NCBI RefSeq assembly: GCF_002024505.1 | Contig: NZ_CP019402.1 | Span: forward strand, 682,001 to 746,000 | Direction: 5' to 3' | DNA from: Plantibacter flavus | GTDB taxonomy: Bacteria > Actinomycetota > Actinomycetes > Actinomycetales > Microbacteriaceae | Length of the DNA stretch: 64,000 nt | Shown: piece by piece, positions 42,372 through 49,767 of the stretch | Numbering within the stretch: position 1 is the stretch's first letter | Layout of the letters: every line of letters begins with the position of its first letter | Made by a program: the position numbers and the translations under genes | Notes under the pieces: model-generated | The model's input: only the letters and a program-made list of their open reading frames with translations | What the model was told of the DNA's origin: nothing | The model's database searches: none

Positions 42372-42399
42372 TTGACAGTCCAGACATCGGATGTCTAAG
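42372..42399 (+). promoter_or_regulatory. Promoter with GntR/FCD-type operator
   Basis: TTGACA (42372-42377) is followed by a palindrome AGACAT-CGG-ATGTCT (42382-42396) with 6-bp arms that overlaps the -10 region (TCTAAG at 42394-42399). This form is common for FCD-class GntR repressors of sugar acid pathways. The site lies between the two divergent fucose operons. Confidence 0.65.
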
Positions 42400-42432
42400 C
42401 TCGGTGGCACCAGCCCGAAGGAGCATGCCGAC

Positions 42433-43722
42433 GTGAGTACCATCATCGGATTCGAGACGCACGACGTCCGGTTCCCGACCTCCACCACCCTCGACGGCTC
42501 AGACGCCATGAACCCCGACCCCGACTACTCCGCCGCCTACCTGCGGCTGGTGACGGACGCGGACGACGGCCACGAGGGCCACGGCTTCGTCTTCACGATC
42601 GGACGCGGCAACGACGTCGAGGTCGCTGCCATCCACGCCCTCCGCGAGCACCTCATCGGTCGCGAGGTCGAGCCCGTGCTCGACGCCCTCGGAGCCTTCT
42701 GGCGCGAACTCGTCTACGACTCCCAGCTCCGTTGGCTCGGTCCCGAGAAGGGCGTCATGCACATGGCGATCGGCGCCGTCGTCAACGCGCTCTGGGACCT
42801 CAAGGCCAAACGTGCCGGCCTGCCGCTCTGGCGGCTGCTCGCCACGATGACGCCGGAGGAGCTCGTCGAGCTCGTCGACTTCCGCTACCTGAGCGACGTC
42901 CTCACCCCGGACGACGCCCTCGCGATCCTCCGTCGCGCCGAACCGGGACGGGAGGCCAGGATCGAGGCCCTGCTCGCAGCCGGGTACCCCGCCTACACGA
43001 CCACGCCCGGGTGGCTCGGCTACTCCGACGAGAAGCTCGACCGTCTGTGTCGCGAAGCGGTCGCGGACGGGTTCGCGCAGGTCAAACTCAAGGTCGGCGG
43101 GCACGTGGAAGACGACGTCCGTCGCCTCGCCATCGCCCGGAACGCGGTGGGACCCGACATCCGGATCGCGGTCGACGCCAATCAGCGTTGGGACGTCGCG
43201 GAGGCGATCGACTGGATGTCCCGACTCGCCCCCTACGACATCGCCTGGATCGAGGAGCCGACGAGCCCCGACGACATCCTCGGCCACGCGGCGATCGCGC
43301 GCGGCGTCGCCCCGATCCCGGTCGCGACCGGCGAGCACATGGCCAACCGCATCATGTTCAAGCAGTTCCTGCAGGCCGACGCCCTCCAGGTGCTCCAGAT
43401 CGACTCCACGCGGGTCGCCGGCGTGAACGAGAACATCACGATCCTGCTCCTGGCCGCGAAGTTCGGTGTCCCGGTCTGCCCGCACGCCGGTGGTGTCGGG
43501 CTGTGCGAAGCGGTGCAGCACCTCTCGATGTTCGACTTCATCGCCGTGTCCGGGAGCGAAGATGGACGCATGATCGAATTCGTCGACCACCTGCACGAGC
43601 ACTTCGTCGAGCCCGTCGAGATCGTCGCCGGGCGGTACCGCGCGCCGCTCGCCCCCGGCGGCGGTTCGGAGATGCTCGCGACGTCGATCGCCGAATTCAC
43701 CTTCCGGGGCGCCGGTGCCTGA
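42433..43722 (+). CDS. fucD: L-fuconate dehydratase (enolase superfamily)
   Basis: The 429-aa protein belongs to the mandelate racemase/enolase superfamily. Lys in [11 protein letters not shown], the metal ligands in [19 protein letters not shown] and ATGEHMANR, and the His base in CPHAGGVGL are all present in order, matching FucD rather than other sugar acid dehydratases. It makes 2-keto-3-deoxy-L-fuconate. The start chosen is GTG at 42433, with GAAGGAG upstream; earlier in-frame codons run into the promoter. Confidence 0.9.
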   Translation: MSTIIGFETHDVRFPTSTTLDGSDAMNPDPDYSAAYLRLVTDADDGHEGHGFVFTIGRGNDVEVAAIHALREHLIGREVEPVLDALGAFWRELVYDSQLRWLGPEKGVMHMAIGAVVNALWDLKAKRAGLPLWRLLATMTPEELVELVDFRYLSDVLTPDDALAILRRAEPGREARIEALLAAGYPAYTTTPGWLGYSDEKLDRLCREAVADGFAQVKLKVGGHVEDDVRRLAIARNAVGPDIRIAVDANQRWDVAEAIDWMSRLAPYDIAWIEEPTSPDDILGHAAIARGVAPIPVATGEHMANRIMFKQFLQADALQVLQIDSTRVAGVNENITILLLAAKFGVPVCPHAGGVGLCEAVQHLSMFDFIAVSGSEDGRMIEFVDHLHEHFVEPVEIVAGRYRAPLAPGGGSEMLATSIAEFTFRGAGA

Positions 43723-44668
43723 CCTGCTCGTCCCGCGGCTCGCGTACGGCGCCGCCAATCTCGGCAACCTCTACCGCGAGCTCAGCGATGAGGAGGCCTG
43801 GGCGATCCTCGATGCGGCCTGGGAACACGGCGTCCGCTTCTACGACACGGCTCCGCACTACGGCCTCGGTCTCTCCGAGCGTCGGCTCGGCGCCTTCCTG
43901 CGGACGAAACCGCGCGACGAGTACGTCCTGTCCACCAAGGTCGGCCGTCTCCTCGTGCCGAACCCCGCGGGGGAGGGTGCGCTCGATACCGACAACGACT
44001 TCGTCGTCCCGGCGACCGTGCGGCGCGAGTGGGACGCGAGCGAGGCCGGCGTGCGGCGCTCGCTCGACGAGTCCCTCGAACGACTCGGACTCGGCCACGT
44101 CGACGTGCTCTACCTCCACGACCCCGAACGCAACGATCCGGAGTCCGGGATCTCCGAAGGGATACCGGCGCTCGCCGCACTCCGCGACGAAGGACTCGTC
44201 GGCGCGGTCGGGATCGGATCGATGGACGTCGCGTCCCTGCTCGCCGCGGTGCGCACGGGCCTGACCGACCTCATCATGATCGCCGGACGGTACACGCTCG
44301 CCGAGCAACCGGCGGCCGACGAGCTGCTGCCCGCCTGTCTGGAACACGGCGTCGGGGTGGTCGCCGCCTCGGTGTTCAACTCGGGCCTGCTGGCCCGCGC
44401 CGTGCCGGACCCGGATGGCCGCTACGAGTACGGTGCCGTCCCGCCGGAGGTCTTCGACCGCGCCGTCGACATCGCCGAGATCTGCCGTCGGTTCGACGTC
44501 GAACTGCCCGCAGCCGCCCTCCAGTTCCCGCTCCGCCACCCTGCCGTGCGGACGGTCGCGGTCGGCGCCTCGCGGCCGGAGCAGATCATCCAGAACGTGG
44601 AGCGCTTCGAGGCACCGATCCCCGAGACCTTCTGGACGGAGCTGCGCACCAGAGGGCTGCTCGGCTGA
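43715..44668 (+). CDS. Aldo/keto reductase, L-fucose dehydrogenase
   Basis: The 317-aa AKR has the catalytic set: Asp and Tyr in YDTAPHYG, Lys in STKVGRLL, His in LYLHDPE. It is of the D-threo-aldose/L-fucose 1-dehydrogenase and pyridoxal dehydrogenase-like group, which oxidises L-fucose to the lactone. It overlaps fucD by eight bases (GTG at 43715) and the lactonase by TGATG. Confidence 0.86.
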   Translation: MPDLLVPRLAYGAANLGNLYRELSDEEAWAILDAAWEHGVRFYDTAPHYGLGLSERRLGAFLRTKPRDEYVLSTKVGRLLVPNPAGEGALDTDNDFVVPATVRREWDASEAGVRRSLDESLERLGLGHVDVLYLHDPERNDPESGISEGIPALAALRDEGLVGAVGIGSMDVASLLAAVRTGLTDLIMIAGRYTLAEQPAADELLPACLEHGVGVVAASVFNSGLLARAVPDPDGRYEYGAVPPEVFDRAVDIAEICRRFDVELPAAALQFPLRHPAVRTVAVGASRPEQIIQNVERFEAPIPETFWTELRTRGLLG

Positions 44669-45525
44669 TGCGGACGATCGACGCGCACCTCCATCTGTGG
44701 AATCGCGCCGACGGGTATCACTGGCTCGCTTCGGCCGACGAGTCGCTTCGCGAGGACTTCACGCCGGAGCGTGCGGCCGCAGAGCTGCAGGCGGCCGGCG
44801 TCGATGCGGCGATCCTCGTCCAGGCCGACGACACCGAGCTCGACACGATGTCCATGCTCAGTGCATCGGACGCTTTCGATTGGGTGGCCGGCGTCGTCGG
44901 CTGGGTGCCGATCGACGACGCGAAGCGGGCCGAGGTGCTGCTCGACCGTTGGGGCGCGCATCCACGGTTCCGCGGCATTCGTCAGCTGCTGCACGACGAT
45001 CCCCGGGACGGCCTGCTCCTGGCCGCCCCCGCCCGCCGGTTGGCGGCGGTCCTCGCGGACCGTGGGCTTCCGCTCGACCTCCCGAACGCCTTCCCGCGCC
45101 TGCTCAGCGACGCCACCGGACTCGCGCGGCTGGAGGAGGGGCTGACGCTCGTCGTCGACCACCTCGCGAAGCCGCCGCGCGACGACGAGGCCTTCGAACG
45201 CTGGGCGACCGAGCTGGCCGCGGCGGCGGAGCCACCGAACGTGGTCGCGAAGGTGTCCGGCCTCAACCGTGCCGGTCGGCCGTTCGTGGCGGCCGACGTG
45301 CGTCGGGCCTGGGACACCGCGCTCGCCTGCTTCGGGCCCGAGCGGTTGATGCTCGGCAGTGACTGGCCGATGACCGTCACGAGCGGCGGGTACGGTGCGG
45401 TCTGGCACGAGCTGTCCGGTCTCGTCGACGAATTGTCGCCGTCGGAACGCGATGCACTCCGTGGCGGGACGGCGACGCGCGTCTACCGGCTCGACCCCCG
45501 CGGGCCGTCGGCGACGACGGACTGA
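44668..45525 (+). CDS. L-fucono-1,5-lactonase (amidohydrolase family)
   Basis: The 285-aa TIM-barrel amidohydrolase opens with [20 protein letters not shown] and ends with the LMLGSDWPMTV metal-site Asp segment, as in the COG3618 lactonases. It hydrolyses L-fuconolactone to L-fuconate. Overlap TGATG with the AKR gene shows translational coupling. Confidence 0.88.
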   Translation: MRTIDAHLHLWNRADGYHWLASADESLREDFTPERAAAELQAAGVDAAILVQADDTELDTMSMLSASDAFDWVAGVVGWVPIDDAKRAEVLLDRWGAHPRFRGIRQLLHDDPRDGLLLAAPARRLAAVLADRGLPLDLPNAFPRLLSDATGLARLEEGLTLVVDHLAKPPRDDEAFERWATELAAAAEPPNVVAKVSGLNRAGRPFVAADVRRAWDTALACFGPERLMLGSDWPMTVTSGGYGAVWHELSGLVDELSPSERDALRGGTATRVYRLDPRGPSATTD

Positions 45526-45573
45526 CATGATCGGGCAGACGGATGGACACGGAACCATGACGAGGAGGTCACC

Positions 45574-45990
45574 ATGCTGACAGGGATCGACCCGGTGCTG
45601 AGCGGCGAACTGCTGCTGCACCTGGACGCGATGGGGCATTCGGACACGGTGGTGATCGCCGACGCGCACTTCCCGGCCGCTCGACTCGGCGAACGCGTCG
45701 TCGTGCTCCCGACGCTGTCGACGCCGGAGGTCCTCCGGGCGGTGCGCACGGTGATCCCGCTCGACGACGAACCCGTGCTCGACCTCATGACGAGTGCCGA
45801 CGGCACGGTGCTCGACGTCCAGCGGGAACTCATCGCCGCCGCCGGCACGACCGAGGACGCCGTGCGTTTCGTCGACCGGTTCGCCTACTACGACGAGGCC
45901 GCCACAGCCTTCCTCATCATCCGCACGGGCGAGACCAGGACCTACGGGAACGTCACGCTGCGGAAGGGCCTCGTGACGCGCACGGCGTGA
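45574..45990 (+). CDS. fucU: L-fucose mutarotase
   Basis: The 138-aa RbsD/FucU protein has LHLDAMGHSDTVVIADAHFPA with the catalytic His, and the C-terminal YYDEAATAFLIIRTGETRTYGNVTLRKG. It interconverts the anomers of L-fucose, feeding the dehydrogenase. It lies 48 bp after the lactonase and ends the operon. Confidence 0.92.
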   Translation: MLTGIDPVLSGELLLHLDAMGHSDTVVIADAHFPAARLGERVVVLPTLSTPEVLRAVRTVIPLDDEPVLDLMTSADGTVLDVQRELIAAAGTTEDAVRFVDRFAYYDEAATAFLIIRTGETRTYGNVTLRKGLVTRTA

Positions 45991-46005
45991 AGCGGTTCGG
46001 TGCGG

Positions 46006-46416
46006 TCACCAGCAGAGCGCGACGATCGCGACGCCGACCACACCGTAGACACCGGCCTGGACCTGCCGCCGGCGGTCCTTCGGCGCGACCGCGGTCTCGA
46101 CCGTCGCCCCGTGCTCGTCGAGTGAGCGCTTCGGTTTGGGCGCGTGCCACGGGAGTGACCGCCAGCGCAGGGCGGCTCCGGCGAGTCCGAAGCCGATGAT
46201 CGCGACGGCGATGACCCACGCCCAGGACCAGACGCCGACCGGCGCGGCGAGGGCGCGCACGAGGGCGAGGATCACGATGCTGTCGACCGCGTCGGCGACC
46301 AGCCGGTAGCGCTCGGTCGCCGCCCAGCGTCCCGTACTCCACGCATGCGCGACCTGGAGGGCGAGGAACCAGGCGATGACGAGGGCGACGACGGCGGGTA
46401 TGAGGATCTCGATCAT
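46006..46416 (-). CDS. Membrane protein, unknown
   Basis: The 136-aa protein has about four hydrophobic helices (MIEILIPAVVALVIAWFLAL, VDSIVILALVRALAAPVGVW, SWAWVIAVAIIGFGLAGAAL, VQAGVYGVVGVAIVALCW). A hydrophilic loop with RRRQ precedes the last helix. It overlaps the serine hydrolase gene by four bases, so it is the last gene of the ArsR operon. I recognise no family. Confidence 0.7.
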   Translation of the reverse strand: MIEILIPAVVALVIAWFLALQVAHAWSTGRWAATERYRLVADAVDSIVILALVRALAAPVGVWSWAWVIAVAIIGFGLAGAALRWRSLPWHAPKPKRSLDEHGATVETAVAPKDRRRQVQAGVYGVVGVAIVALCW

Positions 46417-47510
46417 CGTGCTGCTCCGATCTGCTCGAGGAGGGCGACACCGGCCGCATCGACCGACTCCTGGGTCGCCGAGACGAGGACCACCGTGGTG
46501 CCGGTCGCCGGGACGACGCCGACGAAGGAGGCGAAGCCGCCCGTGGCGCCGTTGTGCCAGACGAGGTCCTCACCGTCGATCGCCTTCCGATCGGTGATCC
46601 AGGCCCAGCCGATCTCGCGATCGCCGAACGCCGTCTGTGGGGCGAGCGCCCCGATGCCCGGCGCGCTGCCGTCGGCCAGTCGTTCCGCGAAGCGGGCGAG
46701 ATCCGCCGTGTCCGAGCGGATGCCACCGGCAGGCCCGATCGCCGTGCCGGTCCATGCTGCGGCGGTCCGTCCGCCGGCGGTCTCACCGAGGAGGTCGTGG
46801 TCGCCGAGCTCTGCTGCATCGCTCACGGGGCTGGTCGAGTCGAGTCCCATCGGACCGGTGATCCGCTCCTCGAGGAGGTCGGCGTAGCTGGTGCCGGCGG
46901 CCGAGCCGAGGGCGGCGCCGAGCAGTTCGAAGCCGAGGTTGGAGTAGGTGCCCTTCGGGGTGTCGAGGGACGCGGACCGCGCCTGTTCGAGCAGCTTCTC
47001 GAGGTCCTCTCCGTACGGGTTCGCCGTCGTGAGTGCGAACCACGCTGAGGAGAGGATCGTCGAGAGATCCATCGGCAGGCGTGGCAGACCGGAGGTGTGG
47101 GTGGCGAGCTGCTCGAGGGTGACGTCCGCCGCGGGTGCGTCGCCCAGTTCGAGGAGGTCACCGAGCCTGGTGTCCGGGGTGACCTCGCCACGCTCGATCG
47201 CGTCGGCGAGCAACAGTCCCGTGAAGGCCTTGCTCACCGACCCGATCTCGAACCGGGCGTCCGGCTGGGCGCCGATCGTCGCGGTGCGGGTGCCGTCCGG
47301 GGTGACGACGACGGCCAGCACGGCCTTGCGGTCGGGGCCGGCGAGTTCGCGGACGGTCGCCGCGAGTTCGGCGTCGCCGGCGGCCTCCGCGGGAAGCGTC
47401 GAGGGTCCTGGTCGGAATACGAGTCCAGCCGCGAGGGCGACAGCGGTGCTGATGGCGGCGATGACCCAGACCCGTCTGGGTCGGGACGTGCTGCGTGGTG
47501 TGGCGGTCAT
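46413..47510 (-). CDS. Class C beta-lactamase-like serine hydrolase
   Basis: The 365-aa protein has an N-terminal membrane anchor or signal (VWVIAAISTAVALAAGLVF) and the serine hydrolase motifs SVSK (SxxK), YSN (YxN) and HNGATGG. It is a beta-lactamase-related D-aminopeptidase/esterase-type enzyme acting outside the membrane; true beta-lactamase activity is not implied. SD AGGAAGGA. It follows the ArsR gene by 25 bp. Confidence 0.85.
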   Translation of the reverse strand: MTATPRSTSRPRRVWVIAAISTAVALAAGLVFRPGPSTLPAEAAGDAELAATVRELAGPDRKAVLAVVVTPDGTRTATIGAQPDARFEIGSVSKAFTGLLLADAIERGEVTPDTRLGDLLELGDAPAADVTLEQLATHTSGLPRLPMDLSTILSSAWFALTTANPYGEDLEKLLEQARSASLDTPKGTYSNLGFELLGAALGSAAGTSYADLLEERITGPMGLDSTSPVSDAAELGDHDLLGETAGGRTAAAWTGTAIGPAGGIRSDTADLARFAERLADGSAPGIGALAPQTAFGDREIGWAWITDRKAIDGEDLVWHNGATGGFASFVGVVPATGTTVVLVSATQESVDAAGVALLEQIGAAR

Positions 47511-47535
47511 GCGGGGTCCTTCCTGGGGTCGGTGG

Positions 47536-48117
47536 TCATTCCATGGCGGCGACGGCGACGAGCAGCGGGACGAGTCGCATGGGTGGGACCGCGACCCGTC
47601 CGCGGCCGGCGGGTTGCAGCCAGCCGGCGGCGGTCAGGACGCGGACGTGGTGGTAGACCTGGCCGGTCGTCCCGATGCCGTCGAGTTCGCCGAGGTCCGC
47701 GAGTGCGGAGGTGCCGTTGGCGACGGCCAGGAGCAGCTGCAGCCGGACGGGGGAGCCGATGGCTGCGAGCCGCGATGCCGCGGTCGCGAGTGGACCGGAA
47801 CCTGCTGATTCCACGGCGTCGGGGTCGTCGCCGAGCGCGAGGAGGTCGTCGGTCGCTCTGGCGTACTGCCACTGCACGGGTCCGCCGTCGGCGACGACCG
47901 AGCCGGTGAAGAGGACCGCCCCGTGCTCGAGCTCGGCCGTGCGCTGTTCGAGCCCGTGGAGCGCCCAGAAGGTGTCGTCGGCATCGCCCGTCGCGGCTGC
48001 GGACGCAACCTCATCCGGTCGCTCGGTGGTCGTGTCCTCATCGGCCGGTCGGGCGAACACGGCGGCTTCGAGACGCGCGAGACGTGCCTCGTGATCGCCG
48101 GGGTCGATGGTCGTCAT
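47536..48117 (-). CDS. ArsR-like winged-helix regulator
   Basis: The 193-aa protein ends with an ArsR/HTH_20-type winged helix (IGSPVRLQLLLAVANGTSALADLGEL, GTTGQVYHHVRVLTAAGWL). The N-terminal half is acidic and unassigned. The start is ATG at 48117, with TACACT six bases upstream giving a leaderless transcript. A perfect palindrome lies just upstream. It leads an operon with a serine hydrolase and membrane protein. Confidence 0.8.
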   Translation of the reverse strand: MTTIDPGDHEARLARLEAAVFARPADEDTTTERPDEVASAAATGDADDTFWALHGLEQRTAELEHGAVLFTGSVVADGGPVQWQYARATDDLLALGDDPDAVESAGSGPLATAASRLAAIGSPVRLQLLLAVANGTSALADLGELDGIGTTGQVYHHVRVLTAAGWLQPAGRGRVAVPPMRLVPLLVAVAAME

Positions 48118-48123
48118 GACCCA

Positions 48124-48147
48124 AGTGTACAAATATCGTAATTACGA
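48124..48147 (-). promoter_or_regulatory. ArsR-gene promoter and palindrome
   Basis: Reading the minus strand, TACACT (48129-48124) is the -10, six bases from the start. TCGTAATTACGA (48136-48147) is a perfect 12-bp palindrome overlapping the spacer. It is likely the autoregulatory site. Confidence 0.7.
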
Positions 48148-48191
48148 AATCAAGCTGATGGACCCTTCGGTCGGCTCACCGGAGCCGTGCA

Positions 48192-49658
48192 TCAGGCCCG
48201 CGAGCTGAGCCGCCCCTGCTTCGCGTGCACCGGGATCAGCAGTCCGAGGCCGATGAGCAGCACGAGCACGATCCCGAGGATCCCCCAGAACTGCGCCCCG
48301 CCAAGCGTGACGAACAGTGCGAAGGCGGTCGGTGCGAGGAAGGACACGGCGCGGCCGGTCGTGGCGTAGAGGCCGAAGACCTCACCCTCGCGGCCCTCGG
48401 GGATGATGCGCGCCAGGAACGAGCGGCTCGCCGACTGTGCAGGGCCGACGAACAGGCACAGCATGAGCCCGAAGATCCAGAAGATCGTCGCGCCGCCCTC
48501 GTGGAGGAAGAACACGGCGCTTCCCGCGACGACGAGGCCGATGAGCGACGCGACGATGACGGGTTTCGGCCCCACCTTGTCGTCGAGCAGGCCGATCGTG
48601 ATCGTCGCGATCCCGGCGACGACGTTGGCGGCGATCGCGAAGATGATCACCTCGCCGGGTGAGAAGCCGAAGGTCCCTGCGGCCAGGACGCCACCGAAGG
48701 TGAAGACGCCGGCGAGCCCGTCGCGGAACACGGCGCTCGCGAGCAGGAAGTAGAGCGTCTGTCGGCTGTCGCGCCAGAGTTCCGCGATGCTCTTGGCGAG
48801 GACGCCGTAGGAGGCGAAGAACCCGACGTGCGGCCGGGCGACGGCCTGGGGCGCGTGGTACTCGGGCACGGCGAGCAGCACGGGCAGGGCGAAGACCCCG
48901 AACCACGCCGCGGACACGAGCATCGCGACGCGGACGTCCATGCCGTCCTCGCCGGTGACGCCGAAGAGTCCGACCTCGGGGGAGATGAAGCCGAAGTACA
49001 CGATGAGCAGCAGCACGATGCCGCCGATGTACCCCATGCCCCAGCCGAGACCGGAGACCTTGCCGATGGAGGTGGGCGTCGACACCTGGGCGAGCATCGC
49101 GTTGTAGTTGACGCCGGCGAACTCGAACACGATGTTGCCGACCGCGAGGAGGACGAGGCCCAGCCAGAGGAAGTCCGGATCGGGGGCGACGAAGAAGAGG
49201 AGCGCGGTGACCGCGACGACGACGTAGGTGTTGAAGCCGAGCCAGAACTTCCGTCGACCGGCGGAGTCCGACCGCTGGCCGACGACCGGCGCGAGGATCG
49301 CGATCAGCAGCCCGGCGGCCGCGAGCGCCCACCCGAGCGACGCCGACACCGCGGCCTCCTCGCCGAAGGAGTCGCTCGTCAGATAGACGGTGAACACGAA
49401 GGTGGTGACGACCGCGTTGAACGACGCCGAGCCCCAGTCCCACAGGCTCCACGCGAAGATGCGACCCTTCCGGCCCGCCTGCGCCTTCACTGCGGCGACC
49501 TGCGAGGTGTCGAGGTCGACGGTGGCCGCTGCGGCGTCGGGGGTGACGAGCGGTGGTGGCGGGAAGTTGCGGGGCCGGGATCCGAGACGCGGGGCCTCGT
49601 CGCCGTGCCCGCCTGTCCGGCCGGTGTCGTCGGTGCCACCTGGGGGAGTCGTGCTCAT
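48192..49658 (-). CDS. MFS transporter, UMF1/Atg22-like
   Basis: The 488-aa protein has a long polar N-terminus (about 65 residues) and 12 helices. WSLWDWGSASFNAVVTTFVFTVYL, VVGQRSDSAGRRKFWLG, and the GPAQSASRSFLARIIPEGREGEVFGLYATTGRA signature mark the UMF1 family of MFS proteins (Atg22-like). Substrate unknown, possibly amino acids. TAGCCT six bases before the ATG suggests a leaderless start. It faces away from the lanthipeptide operon. Confidence 0.85.
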   Translation of the reverse strand: MSTTPPGGTDDTGRTGGHGDEAPRLGSRPRNFPPPPLVTPDAAAATVDLDTSQVAAVKAQAGRKGRIFAWSLWDWGSASFNAVVTTFVFTVYLTSDSFGEEAAVSASLGWALAAAGLLIAILAPVVGQRSDSAGRRKFWLGFNTYVVVAVTALLFFVAPDPDFLWLGLVLLAVGNIVFEFAGVNYNAMLAQVSTPTSIGKVSGLGWGMGYIGGIVLLLIVYFGFISPEVGLFGVTGEDGMDVRVAMLVSAAWFGVFALPVLLAVPEYHAPQAVARPHVGFFASYGVLAKSIAELWRDSRQTLYFLLASAVFRDGLAGVFTFGGVLAAGTFGFSPGEVIIFAIAANVVAGIATITIGLLDDKVGPKPVIVASLIGLVVAGSAVFFLHEGGATIFWIFGLMLCLFVGPAQSASRSFLARIIPEGREGEVFGLYATTGRAVSFLAPTAFALFVTLGGAQFWGILGIVLVLLIGLGLLIPVHAKQGRLSSRA

Positions 49659-49710
49659 GCACTGAGGCTAGTGCCGCGTGGTGAACGGGCGGTAGCGCGG
49701 AGAGAGGCCC

Positions 49711-49739
49711 TTGCGGTCGACCATCTTAAACTCTACATT
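49711..49739 (+). promoter_or_regulatory. Promoter of lanthipeptide operon
   Basis: TTGCGG (49711-49716), a 17-bp spacer and TACATT (49734-49739) precede lanKC, followed by the ribosome site AAGGGAGG at 49753-49760. The region from 49720 is AT-rich compared with the flanks. No operator is obvious. Confidence 0.6.
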
Positions 49740-49767
49740 TGAAATATCAAACAAGGGAGGGCGCTTC

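Noticed and set aside
46413-47510. Antibiotic-resistance beta-lactamase
   Set aside because: The motifs fit the wide serine hydrolase family; SVSK/YSN/HNG alone do not show beta-lactam hydrolysis.
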